From contig CAVSSX010000002.1 of NCBI GenBank assembly GCA_963730735.1, forward strand, positions 1 through 44,351: a stretch of DNA of 44,351 nt. Direction: 5' to 3'. The position numbers and the translations under genes were made by a program. Under the pieces are notes generated by a model. That model had not been told where the DNA came from, ran no database searches, and was given only the letters and a program-made list of their open reading frames with translations. Below, in pieces: positions 27,070 through 34,196 of the stretch. Each line of letters starts with the position of its first letter. The stretch's first letter is position 1. This DNA comes from CAVSSX01 sp963730735 (GTDB lineage: Bacteria; Actinomycetota; Acidimicrobiia; Acidimicrobiales; RAAP-2).

Positions 27070-27128
27070 CCCTTCCGAGCCCGCCCGGCGCCGAGGTGGG
27101 CCACCCACCCACCAGGGAGCTGGACACG

Positions 27129-28238
27129 TTGGTCGACATCGCCGTCATCTTCGGAGGGCCCTCGCCCGAGCACGACGTGAGCGTGCTCACCGGGCTCCAG
27201 GCCGCTCACGAGCTGCTCGACCAGGGCGGTCCCGTCCTGGCGCTGTACTGGTCCAAGACCGGGGAGTTCTTCGAGGTCGAGCCCCGGTTGGAGGCGACGG
27301 CCTTCGTCGACGGCGTGCCCCGCGGGGCGACGCCGGTGCGGCTCACGGTCGGGGCCGAGGGTGGCTTCGGGACCGAAGGGGGCCGATTCGGGCGGGCCCG
27401 GACCCTCCCGGTGGAGGTGGCGGTGGTGTGCTGTCACGGCGGACCGGGCGAGGACGGGTCGTTGCAGGCGACGTTGGACCTGGCGGGGATCGCCTACACC
27501 GGCCCGACGGTGCCGGGTGCGGCGCTCGGTATGGACAAGCTGGCCTTCGGGGCCGTGGTGTCGGCGGCCGGGCTACCGACACTGCCGAGGATCCTTCTCG
27601 ACGTCGAGACCGCCGATCCGGGGTTCGACGGCCCCTACATCGTGAAGCCGCGCTTCGGCGGCTCGTCCATCGGCATCGAGGTGGTGGCGGACGTCGCCAC
27701 GGCCCGCAACCTGCTCGGGTCGAGCCCGCACCTGCGGGCCGGGGCCATCCTCGAGCCGTATCGGCCGGAGTACTTCGACGTCCAGGTGGGGGTGCGGTCG
27801 TGGCCCACCCTCGAGCTCTCGGCCATCGAGCGTCCCCTCCGCACCTCGGGTGGCCCGGAGATCCTCGGGTACATCGACAAGTACGTCGGCGGCGAGGGCA
27901 TGGCCAGCGCCCCTCGCGAGCTCCCGGCAGTCCTTCCCGACGAGCTGGCCGAGCGGCTGCGCACGGCGGCGATGCAGGTCGGTCGCCTGGTCGGCGTCCG
28001 GGGCGTGGCCCGGATCGACTTCCTCTCCGACGGCCAGGAGCTGGTGGTCAACGAGGTCAACACCATCCCCGGATCGCTGGCCAGGTACCTGTGGATCGAC
28101 CCGGTGGTGCCGTTCGGACGACTCCTGGCCGACCTGGTCGAGGAGGCGCAACGCCGACCGACCCACGTCTACAGCTCCGCTGGGGCGGACGGCGTCGTGC
28201 TCCGGGGGGCCGCCTCGATCGCCGCCAAGCTCGCCTGA
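27129..28238 (+). CDS. D-alanine--D-alanine ligase-like ATP-grasp enzyme
   Basis: This 369-residue ATP-grasp protein has Ddl signatures: VIFGGPSPEHDVSVLTGLQA at the N-terminus, CCHGGPGEDGSLQATLD, the ATP-grasp lysine segment YIVKPRFGGSSIGIEVV, and the metal-binding VNEVNTIPGSLARYLW near the end. Ddl forms the D-Ala-D-Ala dipeptide for peptidoglycan. The NTIPGSLA.YLW ending differs from standard Ddl (NTxPGxT), and the pairing with a membrane Mur ligase suggests a specialised paralogue. The start is the TTG at 27129 with AGGGAG 9 nt upstream, as no ATG or GTG fits. It ends 5 nt from a convergent stop. Confidence 0.87.
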   Translation: MVDIAVIFGGPSPEHDVSVLTGLQAAHELLDQGGPVLALYWSKTGEFFEVEPRLEATAFVDGVPRGATPVRLTVGAEGGFGTEGGRFGRARTLPVEVAVVCCHGGPGEDGSLQATLDLAGIAYTGPTVPGAALGMDKLAFGAVVSAAGLPTLPRILLDVETADPGFDGPYIVKPRFGGSSIGIEVVADVATARNLLGSSPHLRAGAILEPYRPEYFDVQVGVRSWPTLELSAIERPLRTSGGPEILGYIDKYVGGEGMASAPRELPAVLPDELAERLRTAAMQVGRLVGVRGVARIDFLSDGQELVVNEVNTIPGSLARYLWIDPVVPFGRLLADLVEEAQRRPTHVYSSAGADGVVLRGAASIAAKLA

Positions 28239-28250
28239 CCGTCTCAGGCG
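28232..28250. terminator. Bidirectional hairpin built from two stop codons
   Basis: CGCCTGA (28232-28238) and TCAGGCG (28244-28250) form a 7-bp stem with loop CCGTC. Each arm contains the TGA of one of the two convergent genes, so the entire intergenic region is the loop. Confidence 0.5.
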
Positions 28251-30973
28251 ACGGCGACGCGCCGGGTGAGTTCGACATAGAGCCGCTCCGTCTCGTCGGT
28301 GGGGAGCGAGCCGGGATCGAACTCGTCGATCCGGCGCTGGCACTCGAGCCACTCCCGGCGGAGCTGGTCGACGTTGCCGTCCGCCGCCGCCACGCGGATC
28401 GCCGCACGTGACAGCGCTTCGCTGAAGGGAGCGACCTTCCGGGCCTGGTCGACGGCCCAGGTGGCCAACGTGATCAGCCCCGCTGCGGCGGCCAGCTCGG
28501 CCAGGCGGCACCCGGCCTCCTCGATCAGCGCCTCGGTTCGACCGGCATGCCCTTCGGCGCTCCACCACGAGTAGCCGGACAGGACGTTGGCCAGGGGCTC
28601 ACCCTCCACGAGCGTCAGCGCCGCCCGGAGCTGGGCCATGGCGGCGTCAGGGTCGTCGGAGCGCCGGGCTTCGACGACCAGCAGTTCGGCCCGAACGACG
28701 TCGACGGTTACCAGGGGCGAGATGGCGTAGTGGCCGGTCTTGGCCCCCGGGGGGAGGTAGGGCGCCCCGGTGGCGTCGTGCCCCATCGACCGCCGAGCGG
28801 CCCCGGCGGTGTTGAACAGCGTCTTCGCCGCGGCGTCGACTTCGCCTGAACCCAGCACCCTCGTGCGGAGGCGGTCGCTGGTCACCGGTGTCGGATGGTG
28901 CAGGGCGAGGTAGGCGACGAGCTCGGTGGCTCGCCGGGCTCGTTTGACGGGCAGCGGGTCGACCAGGCCGTCCAGTCGGGGCGACGGGGTGAGGAGCCGC
29001 ACCTCGATCGCCCCGGCACCGAGGGCGGCAGGGGTCGCTTCGGGGAACGACACCTCGACGATCGTGCCGGAGTCGAGGTCGACCTCGGCGGCCGCCTCCA
29101 CGAGCAGGGAGCGGACGGCATCGTGGCGGGTCGGCGACAAGCGGTGCGGACGAAGGATGACGCCGAGCGGCAAGAGGCCGACGTGGCACTGGTCGACCGT
29201 GATCGTGAGGTCGGTCGGCTCGACGGTCCGGGTGGTCAGGACACCGCACCGGGAGCGGTCGCCTGGGTCGAGGTGCTCGGGATCGCCGACGAAGAGGACG
29301 CGATGGCGTTCGACCCCGTCGTCGCCCCCGTGGAGTGCGGCTTCTCGGTGGGCCGTCGCCGGATCGTCGGTCACGACCAGCTGCTCGGCCCAGGACCAGG
29401 TCTCCGCCGACAGGGCCATGGCTGCCACGTGCTCGGCGGCCCCGATCCCGAGGACCGGGACCCGGCAGCCCGCCTCGATCGGGACCAGCCACGATCCCGC
29501 ATCGTCGTCGCCGACCGAGACGACCACCGGGAGCCACGGCTGGGCGTCCCGGGCGGTCGTCGCCACCGTGTCGAGATCCATGGACGTCGGCAGGGTCCAG
29601 GTCGAGCCGTCGGCTCCGAGCACCCACGACCGCGGGGCCCAGTCGACGGGGGTGGCCAGCCAGGCCACGACGCCATCGGGTCCGACCCGCAGGACGCGGA
29701 CGGACGGCACGTCCACCCCGGCCGCCACCCCGGCCAACACCGCCCCGAGGTGGCGGTTGGCCAGTTCCAGCCAGGCGAGCACCGGTGCACCGCCGAACCG
29801 ACCGATCAGCGTGGCCGTATCCACGACGGCCTCGCCGGTGGGACGTTCGTCGCGACTGTCCGGGGAGCCGGTGTCGTCGCTACCCGACCCGTCGTTGGCG
29901 AGCCGCCCGATCGACCGCCGGTTCCGGCGCAGGCGCCGGGCCAATGCTGCCGCCATCAGCACGCCGAACCCCAGGGCGACCAGCTCGGGAAACGGGGAGG
30001 GACCGGGCCGGGTGGCCGGCGCCGGTCGGGTCTGAGAGGCCGTGTGGTCGGGGGCCTGCTGGCGTGGCCGAAGCGTCCGGGGTGCCGCCGGGGCCCCGGA
30101 CGCCACGTCGGCCGGCTCGACGAGGTCGGCGGTGCCGCTCGCCGGAGCGGTGCGGTCGTCGGCATCGGGATCGAGGCTGGCGTTCCCGGCGTCGGCACCG
30201 GTAGCCGTCGCCGGATCGGGGAGGAGCAGGACCCAGCCCGGACGGATCAGGCTGGGGTCGAGAAACCGCGTCCCGTCGACCATGAGGCGGCCCAGGTTGA
30301 CCCGAGCGATGGCCGCCCAATCGGCGCCGTCGCCGTACAGCTGCGAGGCGATCGACCACAGTGAGTCGCCCGAAGCCACCTGGTAGGTGGGAGGAACCGT
30401 GGGACCGACCGTCGCATCGTCGGACGTGCCGCCCCCGGTTTCGGGCTCGGCGGCGGCCGCCCCCGGTGCGGTCGCCCCCGGTGCGGGCGAGGGTGCCGGT
30501 GCCGGCGGCGGGGCCCAGCCTCCGACGACCGGTTCGGTGGGTGGCCGGATCGAGAGGCTGCCCACGTGGGAGGCGCGGGCGCCGCCCGGCGTGGTGGCCG
30601 ACGCCGCACTGCCGGCACCGGCGATGCCGCCGAGGACGAGCACGCCGGCGGCGATCCGGACGGCCACGCGATCGGTGAGGCGCGAACCGAGCGCGTCGGG
30701 AGGCCGGTGGGCACCGAGGATGTCGACGACCGATCGGACGATGGTGGCGCAACAGCCGGCCCAGCCGACCCACGCCACGAGGGCCAAGGCGGCGAAGGCC
30801 GTGTGACGCGAGACCAGCGCCGCTCGATCCCACCGGTGGGGGACCGGCCATCCAGCCAGGACGGCCAGGACCACCGGGACCGCGACGAAGAGCACCAGGA
30901 CGGCGGCCGCGCCGACGGCCAGGTCGAGACGGCGACGACGACCGGGCGACCGAGATGACGGACGGGACGGCAT
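28244..30973 (-). CDS. Four-pass membrane regulator: extracytoplasmic LysM domain, cytoplasmic winged-helix/BTAD domain
   Basis: This is a 909-residue protein. The Arg-rich N-terminus is followed by hydrophobic helices at about 17-42, 57-85 and 103-126. A Pro/Ala-rich stretch precedes a LysM domain at about 196-252 (TYQVASGDSLWSIASQLYGD, then NLGRLMVDG and IRPGWVLLLP). A further helix at 329-346 is followed by RRLRRNRRS. By the positive-inside rule LysM is outside and the remainder inside. The last 250 residues hold a winged-helix-like segment (VKRARRATELVAYLALHH) and a BTAD-type helical repeat (LVEGEPLANVLSGYSWWSAE, ARKVAPFSEALSRAAIRVAA) as in SARP/AfsR activators. It likely senses peptidoglycan and controls transcription. 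The start overlaps the upstream stop (TGATG). Confidence 0.82.
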   Translation of the reverse strand: MPSRPSSRSPGRRRRLDLAVGAAAVLVLFVAVPVVLAVLAGWPVPHRWDRAALVSRHTAFAALALVAWVGWAGCCATIVRSVVDILGAHRPPDALGSRLTDRVAVRIAAGVLVLGGIAGAGSAASATTPGGARASHVGSLSIRPPTEPVVGGWAPPPAPAPSPAPGATAPGAAAAEPETGGGTSDDATVGPTVPPTYQVASGDSLWSIASQLYGDGADWAAIARVNLGRLMVDGTRFLDPSLIRPGWVLLLPDPATATGADAGNASLDPDADDRTAPASGTADLVEPADVASGAPAAPRTLRPRQQAPDHTASQTRPAPATRPGPSPFPELVALGFGVLMAAALARRLRRNRRSIGRLANDGSGSDDTGSPDSRDERPTGEAVVDTATLIGRFGGAPVLAWLELANRHLGAVLAGVAAGVDVPSVRVLRVGPDGVVAWLATPVDWAPRSWVLGADGSTWTLPTSMDLDTVATTARDAQPWLPVVVSVGDDDAGSWLVPIEAGCRVPVLGIGAAEHVAAMALSAETWSWAEQLVVTDDPATAHREAALHGGDDGVERHRVLFVGDPEHLDPGDRSRCGVLTTRTVEPTDLTITVDQCHVGLLPLGVILRPHRLSPTRHDAVRSLLVEAAAEVDLDSGTIVEVSFPEATPAALGAGAIEVRLLTPSPRLDGLVDPLPVKRARRATELVAYLALHHPTPVTSDRLRTRVLGSGEVDAAAKTLFNTAGAARRSMGHDATGAPYLPPGAKTGHYAISPLVTVDVVRAELLVVEARRSDDPDAAMAQLRAALTLVEGEPLANVLSGYSWWSAEGHAGRTEALIEEAGCRLAELAAAAGLITLATWAVDQARKVAPFSEALSRAAIRVAAADGNVDQLRREWLECQRRIDEFDPGSLPTDETERLYVELTRRVAVA

Positions 30974-31713
30974 CACGCCGCCGGGCGGATCTGGAGCGCG
31001 TAACCCACCGCTGCGGGCGTACTCGGGTCCTCGGCCAAGCTGACCGTGCAGGCCCCACCGGACGTGGTGAGCGACGCGTCGAGCGTCGCTTCGCCGGCGA
31101 CCGATCGGCTCCCGTCGGGACACCAGAGGGTCAGCATGAGCGGCGCGTCGCCCTGCCAGGTGACGTCGGCCCACAGCACACCGGGCGCGGTGGTGACCGG
31201 ATAGGTGGCCGAGACGTTGTCGGGCGACTCCAGGTTCCCCGGTTGGGTCTGGACCGCTCCGAGCGGAGCGCCGACCGTCGTGCTGGTCGAGGTTGGGTCC
31301 CCGGCGACGGTGCCCACCGAAGTCCCGGGGCTCGGCGGCTCGGCGGTCGTGTCGGGGACCGGGGTTGGGAGGGGGCCATCGGGGGCCGTCGACCCGGGGG
31401 CCCCGATGGTGGCGTGACCGCCGGTCCCGGACGCCGGGGGCGAACCCGTCGGGTCGGTCGTGGTCGGTGCGATCGGCGGCGCCGTGGTCGTCGTGCTGGT
31501 CATCGCACCGACCGCACCGCCGACCGGGGGCTCGGTCGCCGTGGTGGCGACCCACCGACCGGCCACTCGGCCAGCCGGCGCACGCCGGGCCGATGTGGCT
31601 GCGACCAAGGCCATCAGTGCCAGTGCGATGGCCAAGATGGCCCACCACGGTGGGCGTCGGATCCGGCGAGGCGGCGGGCCCTGTCGTCGTGGTGCAACGG
31701 CAGGTGCAGGCAT
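30973..31713 (-). CDS. One-pass membrane protein with Pro/Thr-rich stalk and C-terminal beta domain
   Basis: This 246-residue protein has a basic cytoplasmic N-terminus (RRIRRPP), one helix at about 23-41 (WWAILAIALALMALVAAT), about 100 extracytoplasmic residues rich in Thr, Pro, Ser and Gly, and a C-terminal folded segment of about 80 residues. That segment (VLWADVTWQGDAPLMLTLWC and SGGACTVSLAED) looks like a small beta sandwich with two cysteines that could pair. I do not recognise the family. Its position between the sigma-like gene (7-nt gap) and the LysM-BTAD gene (1-nt overlap) suggests an accessory surface or sensor protein of the same system. Confidence 0.7.
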   Translation of the reverse strand: MPAPAVAPRRQGPPPRRIRRPPWWAILAIALALMALVAATSARRAPAGRVAGRWVATTATEPPVGGAVGAMTSTTTTAPPIAPTTTDPTGSPPASGTGGHATIGAPGSTAPDGPLPTPVPDTTAEPPSPGTSVGTVAGDPTSTSTTVGAPLGAVQTQPGNLESPDNVSATYPVTTAPGVLWADVTWQGDAPLMLTLWCPDGSRSVAGEATLDASLTTSGGACTVSLAEDPSTPAAVGYALQIRPAA

Positions 31714-31720
31714 GGCGTCA

Positions 31721-32482
31721 CTATACGGAGAGGCAGGCCGACAATGTCGAAGCGGCCCGTTGGTAGCGGGCGTCGAGGCGGTGGCGGGGTTGGTCGGAGA
31801 GGCGGGCCAGATCGGTGAGGGAGAGGCCGAGGACCCGGTGGCCGTAGATGACGGCGGCGTCGGCCGGTTCGAGTCCTCGGCCGTCGAGCTCGTCGATCAG
31901 GCTGGCGAGGCGGTCGATGGCGGTCGGTCCGGGGTCCCGCCCGCCGGGGTCGGGACGGTCGCCGGTCTCGGGCTCCCATCCAACGACCACCTTGGACCGG
32001 GCGTTCCGGCGCGCCAGGATCTGCCGGCGGGCCCGACACCGGACGGCCGACAGGATGTCGAGGACGGCGTAGGGCCGGTCGGAACCGCTCCAATCGGCGA
32101 GGACCTCCCAGGTGGTGGCCACCAGATCGGTGAAGAAGGCGCCGCCGTCCTCCCAGTCACCGCCACGGCCCCACGAAAGGCGGCGAGCCACGGTGAGCAG
32201 CCCCGGCAGCAGCGCCTGCAGCAGGGCCCGACCGACCAGTGGGTCGGCGCCTTCGGACCGGAGCATGGCTCGGACGACCGCCGCCGCCTGGGTCCGGTCG
32301 AGCTTGCATGCGTCGCGCCGCAGCGCCGTCACCAGCTGGCCGAGGTCCTGGCATCCGAGGCCGGCCACCAGGGGCTCGGCGTCGGACAATCGCCCGAGGG
32401 CTCGGCGGGACCCCGGTTGTCGGCACAGAGCCGTCCACTCGGCGTTCAGGTCGTCGATCGGTCGGAGTCGGAGCGTGGGCAT
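31721..32482 (-). CDS. Divergent sigma-factor-like DNA-binding protein
   Basis: This 253-residue soluble protein has a helical middle part (LLPGLLTVARRLSW, AFFTDLVATTWEVLADW and AVLDILSAVRCRARRQILAR) that recalls sigma-70 region 2. The C-terminal helix-turn-helix (AAVIYGHRVLGLSLTDLARL and HRLDARYQRAASTL) is in the position and style of sigma region 4. About 80 N-terminal residues precede region 2. Sigma identity is inferred from pattern only, and the canonical aromatic promoter-melting residues are not obvious. It is the first gene of the operon with the stalk protein and the LysM-BTAD regulator, so it may transcribe or control that system. Confidence 0.6.
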   Translation of the reverse strand: MPTLRLRPIDDLNAEWTALCRQPGSRRALGRLSDAEPLVAGLGCQDLGQLVTALRRDACKLDRTQAAAVVRAMLRSEGADPLVGRALLQALLPGLLTVARRLSWGRGGDWEDGGAFFTDLVATTWEVLADWSGSDRPYAVLDILSAVRCRARRQILARRNARSKVVVGWEPETGDRPDPGGRDPGPTAIDRLASLIDELDGRGLEPADAAVIYGHRVLGLSLTDLARLSDQPRHRLDARYQRAASTLSACLSV

Positions 32483-32592
32483 CGCACGACCCTGTGACCG
32501 GAGCGTCCCTCTGCTGCTCCCACCGTGGCCGAGTCTCCCCGGACGCCAGCGGGACGACCCCCCCGAGGAGAGGGGCTCCGGCGGGCGGGAAG

Positions 32593-32598
32593 TAAGGT
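32593..32598 (+). promoter_or_regulatory. -10 box TAAGGT (leaderless type)
   Basis: TAAGGT, 6 nt (GCCGGC), then GTG 32605. This spacing marks the start of the small conserved protein, whose longer in-frame reading is otherwise misplaced. Confidence 0.6.
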
Positions 32599-32604
32599 GC
32601 CGGC

Positions 32605-32974
32605 GTGGATATCGAGGAGTTCTACGAGTCCGACGAGCGGCGTCGCGCGGTCGGCCGAGGTCGAGTTCGGCACCGAGTGGAAGGACAGCTCGGACTCTCG
32701 CTACGAGCTCAGCTGGGTGCAGGACACCGGTGAGCTCTACATCATGCGAGAGCTACTGCCCCCGGCCTTCGAGGACCCGCTCGGGGACATCGTCGTCCAA
32801 CAGACGTCGAACCACGACGACACGGTGGTGGTGATCGGCCACATCGAGCAGCTCGAGCGGGTCGAAGAGGTGCTGGGCGGGTGGCAGGCGGCGATGGCCC
32901 AGCCCCGGGGCGTCGAATGGGTGGTCGACCGGCTCCGGTCGTCGGGCGTCGCCTTCGGGCCCCCGCCGGTCTGA
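32605..32974 (+). CDS. Small conserved protein, interrupted by an apparent 1-nt insertion
   Basis: GTG 32605 begins VDIEEFYESDERRRA, and the same protein continues in the next frame as SAEVEFGTEWKDSSDSRYEL and ends SSGVAFGPPPV. Removing one G near 32649 joins both parts into 122 residues with no leftover bases. Uncorrected, the first frame stops after about 40 residues. The promoter spacing supports this start, so the two frames were probably one gene. The protein is acidic, soluble and has no recognised domain. I have an impression of similar short actinobacterial proteins of unknown function, but cannot name a family. It converges on the phosphotransferase gene. Confidence 0.65.
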
Positions 32975-32988
32975 GGCGACCGCCTCAG
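32971..32988. terminator. Palindrome shared by two convergent stop codons
   Basis: CTGAGGCGACCGCCTCAG is an almost perfect palindrome with an 8-bp arm on each side of AC. The plus-strand TGA lies in the left arm and the minus-strand TGA in the right arm. A hairpin here could end both transcripts. Confidence 0.45.
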
Positions 32989-34070
32989 GCGGTCGGAGCC
33001 GGCAGGTCGAGCAGCTGGGCCACGAACTGCGTGGCCAGGTTGTTGGTGCCCATGTCCGAGTCCATCGGCAGGATGTCGCTGTCGACCAGGAGCTCGGCCA
33101 GCCGACACATCACCACGGCGAAGCGGAAGCCGGCGAACACCTGGTAGTAGAAGAGGTCCCCGAGCGGTCGCCCCAGCAGCCGGCTGTAGCGCTCGATCGT
33201 CTCCTCGTGTGAGGGGAAGCCGGGTGGGCGCGGCACCGAGAGCCCCTCACTGAACTGGCGGTCGAAGTAGAGCCACCAGCCGAGATCGATCTCGGGGGCG
33301 GCCAGTGTGGCCATCTCCCAGTCGATGACGGCCTTGGGTCGGAAGTCCTCCCAGATGATGTTGCCGATCCTGGCGTCGCCCCAACACAGCCCTATGTCCG
33401 GTTCGTCGGGTTGGTGGGCGACCAGCCAGTCCAACGCCGCCTCGGCCACCGGCTGGGGCCGGCCCCCCGAGCTCCACTCGAGGAAGGCCCGGTAGTACGA
33501 GAGTTGCTCGCACATGCCCGGGGCCCCGTGGGCCGGGCGGTGCAGCCATTGGAGGCCGAGCCGCCGCCAATCGGCCCGATGGACCCGGGCCATGGCGTCC
33601 AGCCCGTTCCACCACAGCCGACGCTGCTCCTCGGGGCTGGCATCGACCACCCAACCGCCGAGGGTGTACGGCAGGTTGTCCGAAGGGACCTCCCCCTCGA
33701 CGTGGCCCATCGTGAAGAAGGGCACGCCGAGCCACCGGGGATCGGACTCATACCAACCGAGGCCCGGTAGCGGGACGCCGACGCCGTCGTCGGCCAGTGC
33801 CGCCATCACCCGGAATTGCGTGGAGAAGTCGGCGTCGAGGAACAACAGGTGCTTGGTCGGGTGGACCCGGACCACCTGTCGCCGTTCCACGATCTCCCCG
33901 TCCTCCCGCCACCGGGTCCGGCAGAGGATGGTCTCGTTGGAGAATCCGTTGGAGGCTGGCGCCTCCACGTCGAACACCTCGGGCTCGGCTCCCGGGGGCA
34001 GCCGGGAAGCGAGCCAGCCGGCGAGGGCGGTCGCCGTCAGGCCGGGATCTCTTTTGTCGATGTCGGGCAT
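32985..34070 (-). CDS. Aminoglycoside phosphotransferase (APH)-like phosphotransferase family protein
   Basis: This 361-residue protein has a kinase-like APH fold: an N-lobe with SNETILCRTRW and QVVRVHPTKHLLF, the catalytic loop LCWGDARIGNIIW (Brenner motif with Trp-Gly-Asp in place of His-Gly-Asp) and the metal-binding AVIDWEMATLAAPEIDLGWW. It resembles the ACAD10/ACAD11-type N-terminal kinase group often found with fatty-acid and alcohol catabolic genes rather than antibiotic resistance enzymes. The adjacent aldehyde dehydrogenase agrees with this. A TAGTCT box lies 6 nt before the ATG (leaderless). It is divergent from the aldehyde dehydrogenase gene. Confidence 0.87.
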   Translation of the reverse strand: MPDIDKRDPGLTATALAGWLASRLPPGAEPEVFDVEAPASNGFSNETILCRTRWREDGEIVERRQVVRVHPTKHLLFLDADFSTQFRVMAALADDGVGVPLPGLGWYESDPRWLGVPFFTMGHVEGEVPSDNLPYTLGGWVVDASPEEQRRLWWNGLDAMARVHRADWRRLGLQWLHRPAHGAPGMCEQLSYYRAFLEWSSGGRPQPVAEAALDWLVAHQPDEPDIGLCWGDARIGNIIWEDFRPKAVIDWEMATLAAPEIDLGWWLYFDRQFSEGLSVPRPPGFPSHEETIERYSRLLGRPLGDLFYYQVFAGFRFAVVMCRLAELLVDSDILPMDSDMGTNNLATQFVAQLLDLPAPTA

Positions 34071-34076
34071 CGCCAG

Positions 34077-34082
34077 AGACTA
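34077..34082 (-). promoter_or_regulatory. -10 box TAGTCT for the phosphotransferase (leaderless type)
   Basis: On the minus strand TAGTCT, then CTGGCG (6 nt), then ATG at 34070. Confidence 0.6.
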
Positions 34083-34196
34083 TGCCGGGGCCATCGGCCG
34101 ACGTTGGCCGGGGCGCTCTCGGTCCCGTGGGTGGCTACCATCGGAGGCGGAAATGGCACGCGTTCCAGTTTCGGGGCGTTCGACCAGGGAGGGGCC

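Noticed and set aside
25264..27108. 614-residue minus-strand open frame opposite the Mur ligase gene
   Set aside because: Composition dominated by Gly, His, Arg and Asp with no motif; a shadow.
32985..34070. Aminoglycoside resistance kinase
   Set aside because: It has the APH-like fold but the WGD variant and an aldehyde dehydrogenase neighbour, closer to ACAD10/11-type kinases; no resistance context.
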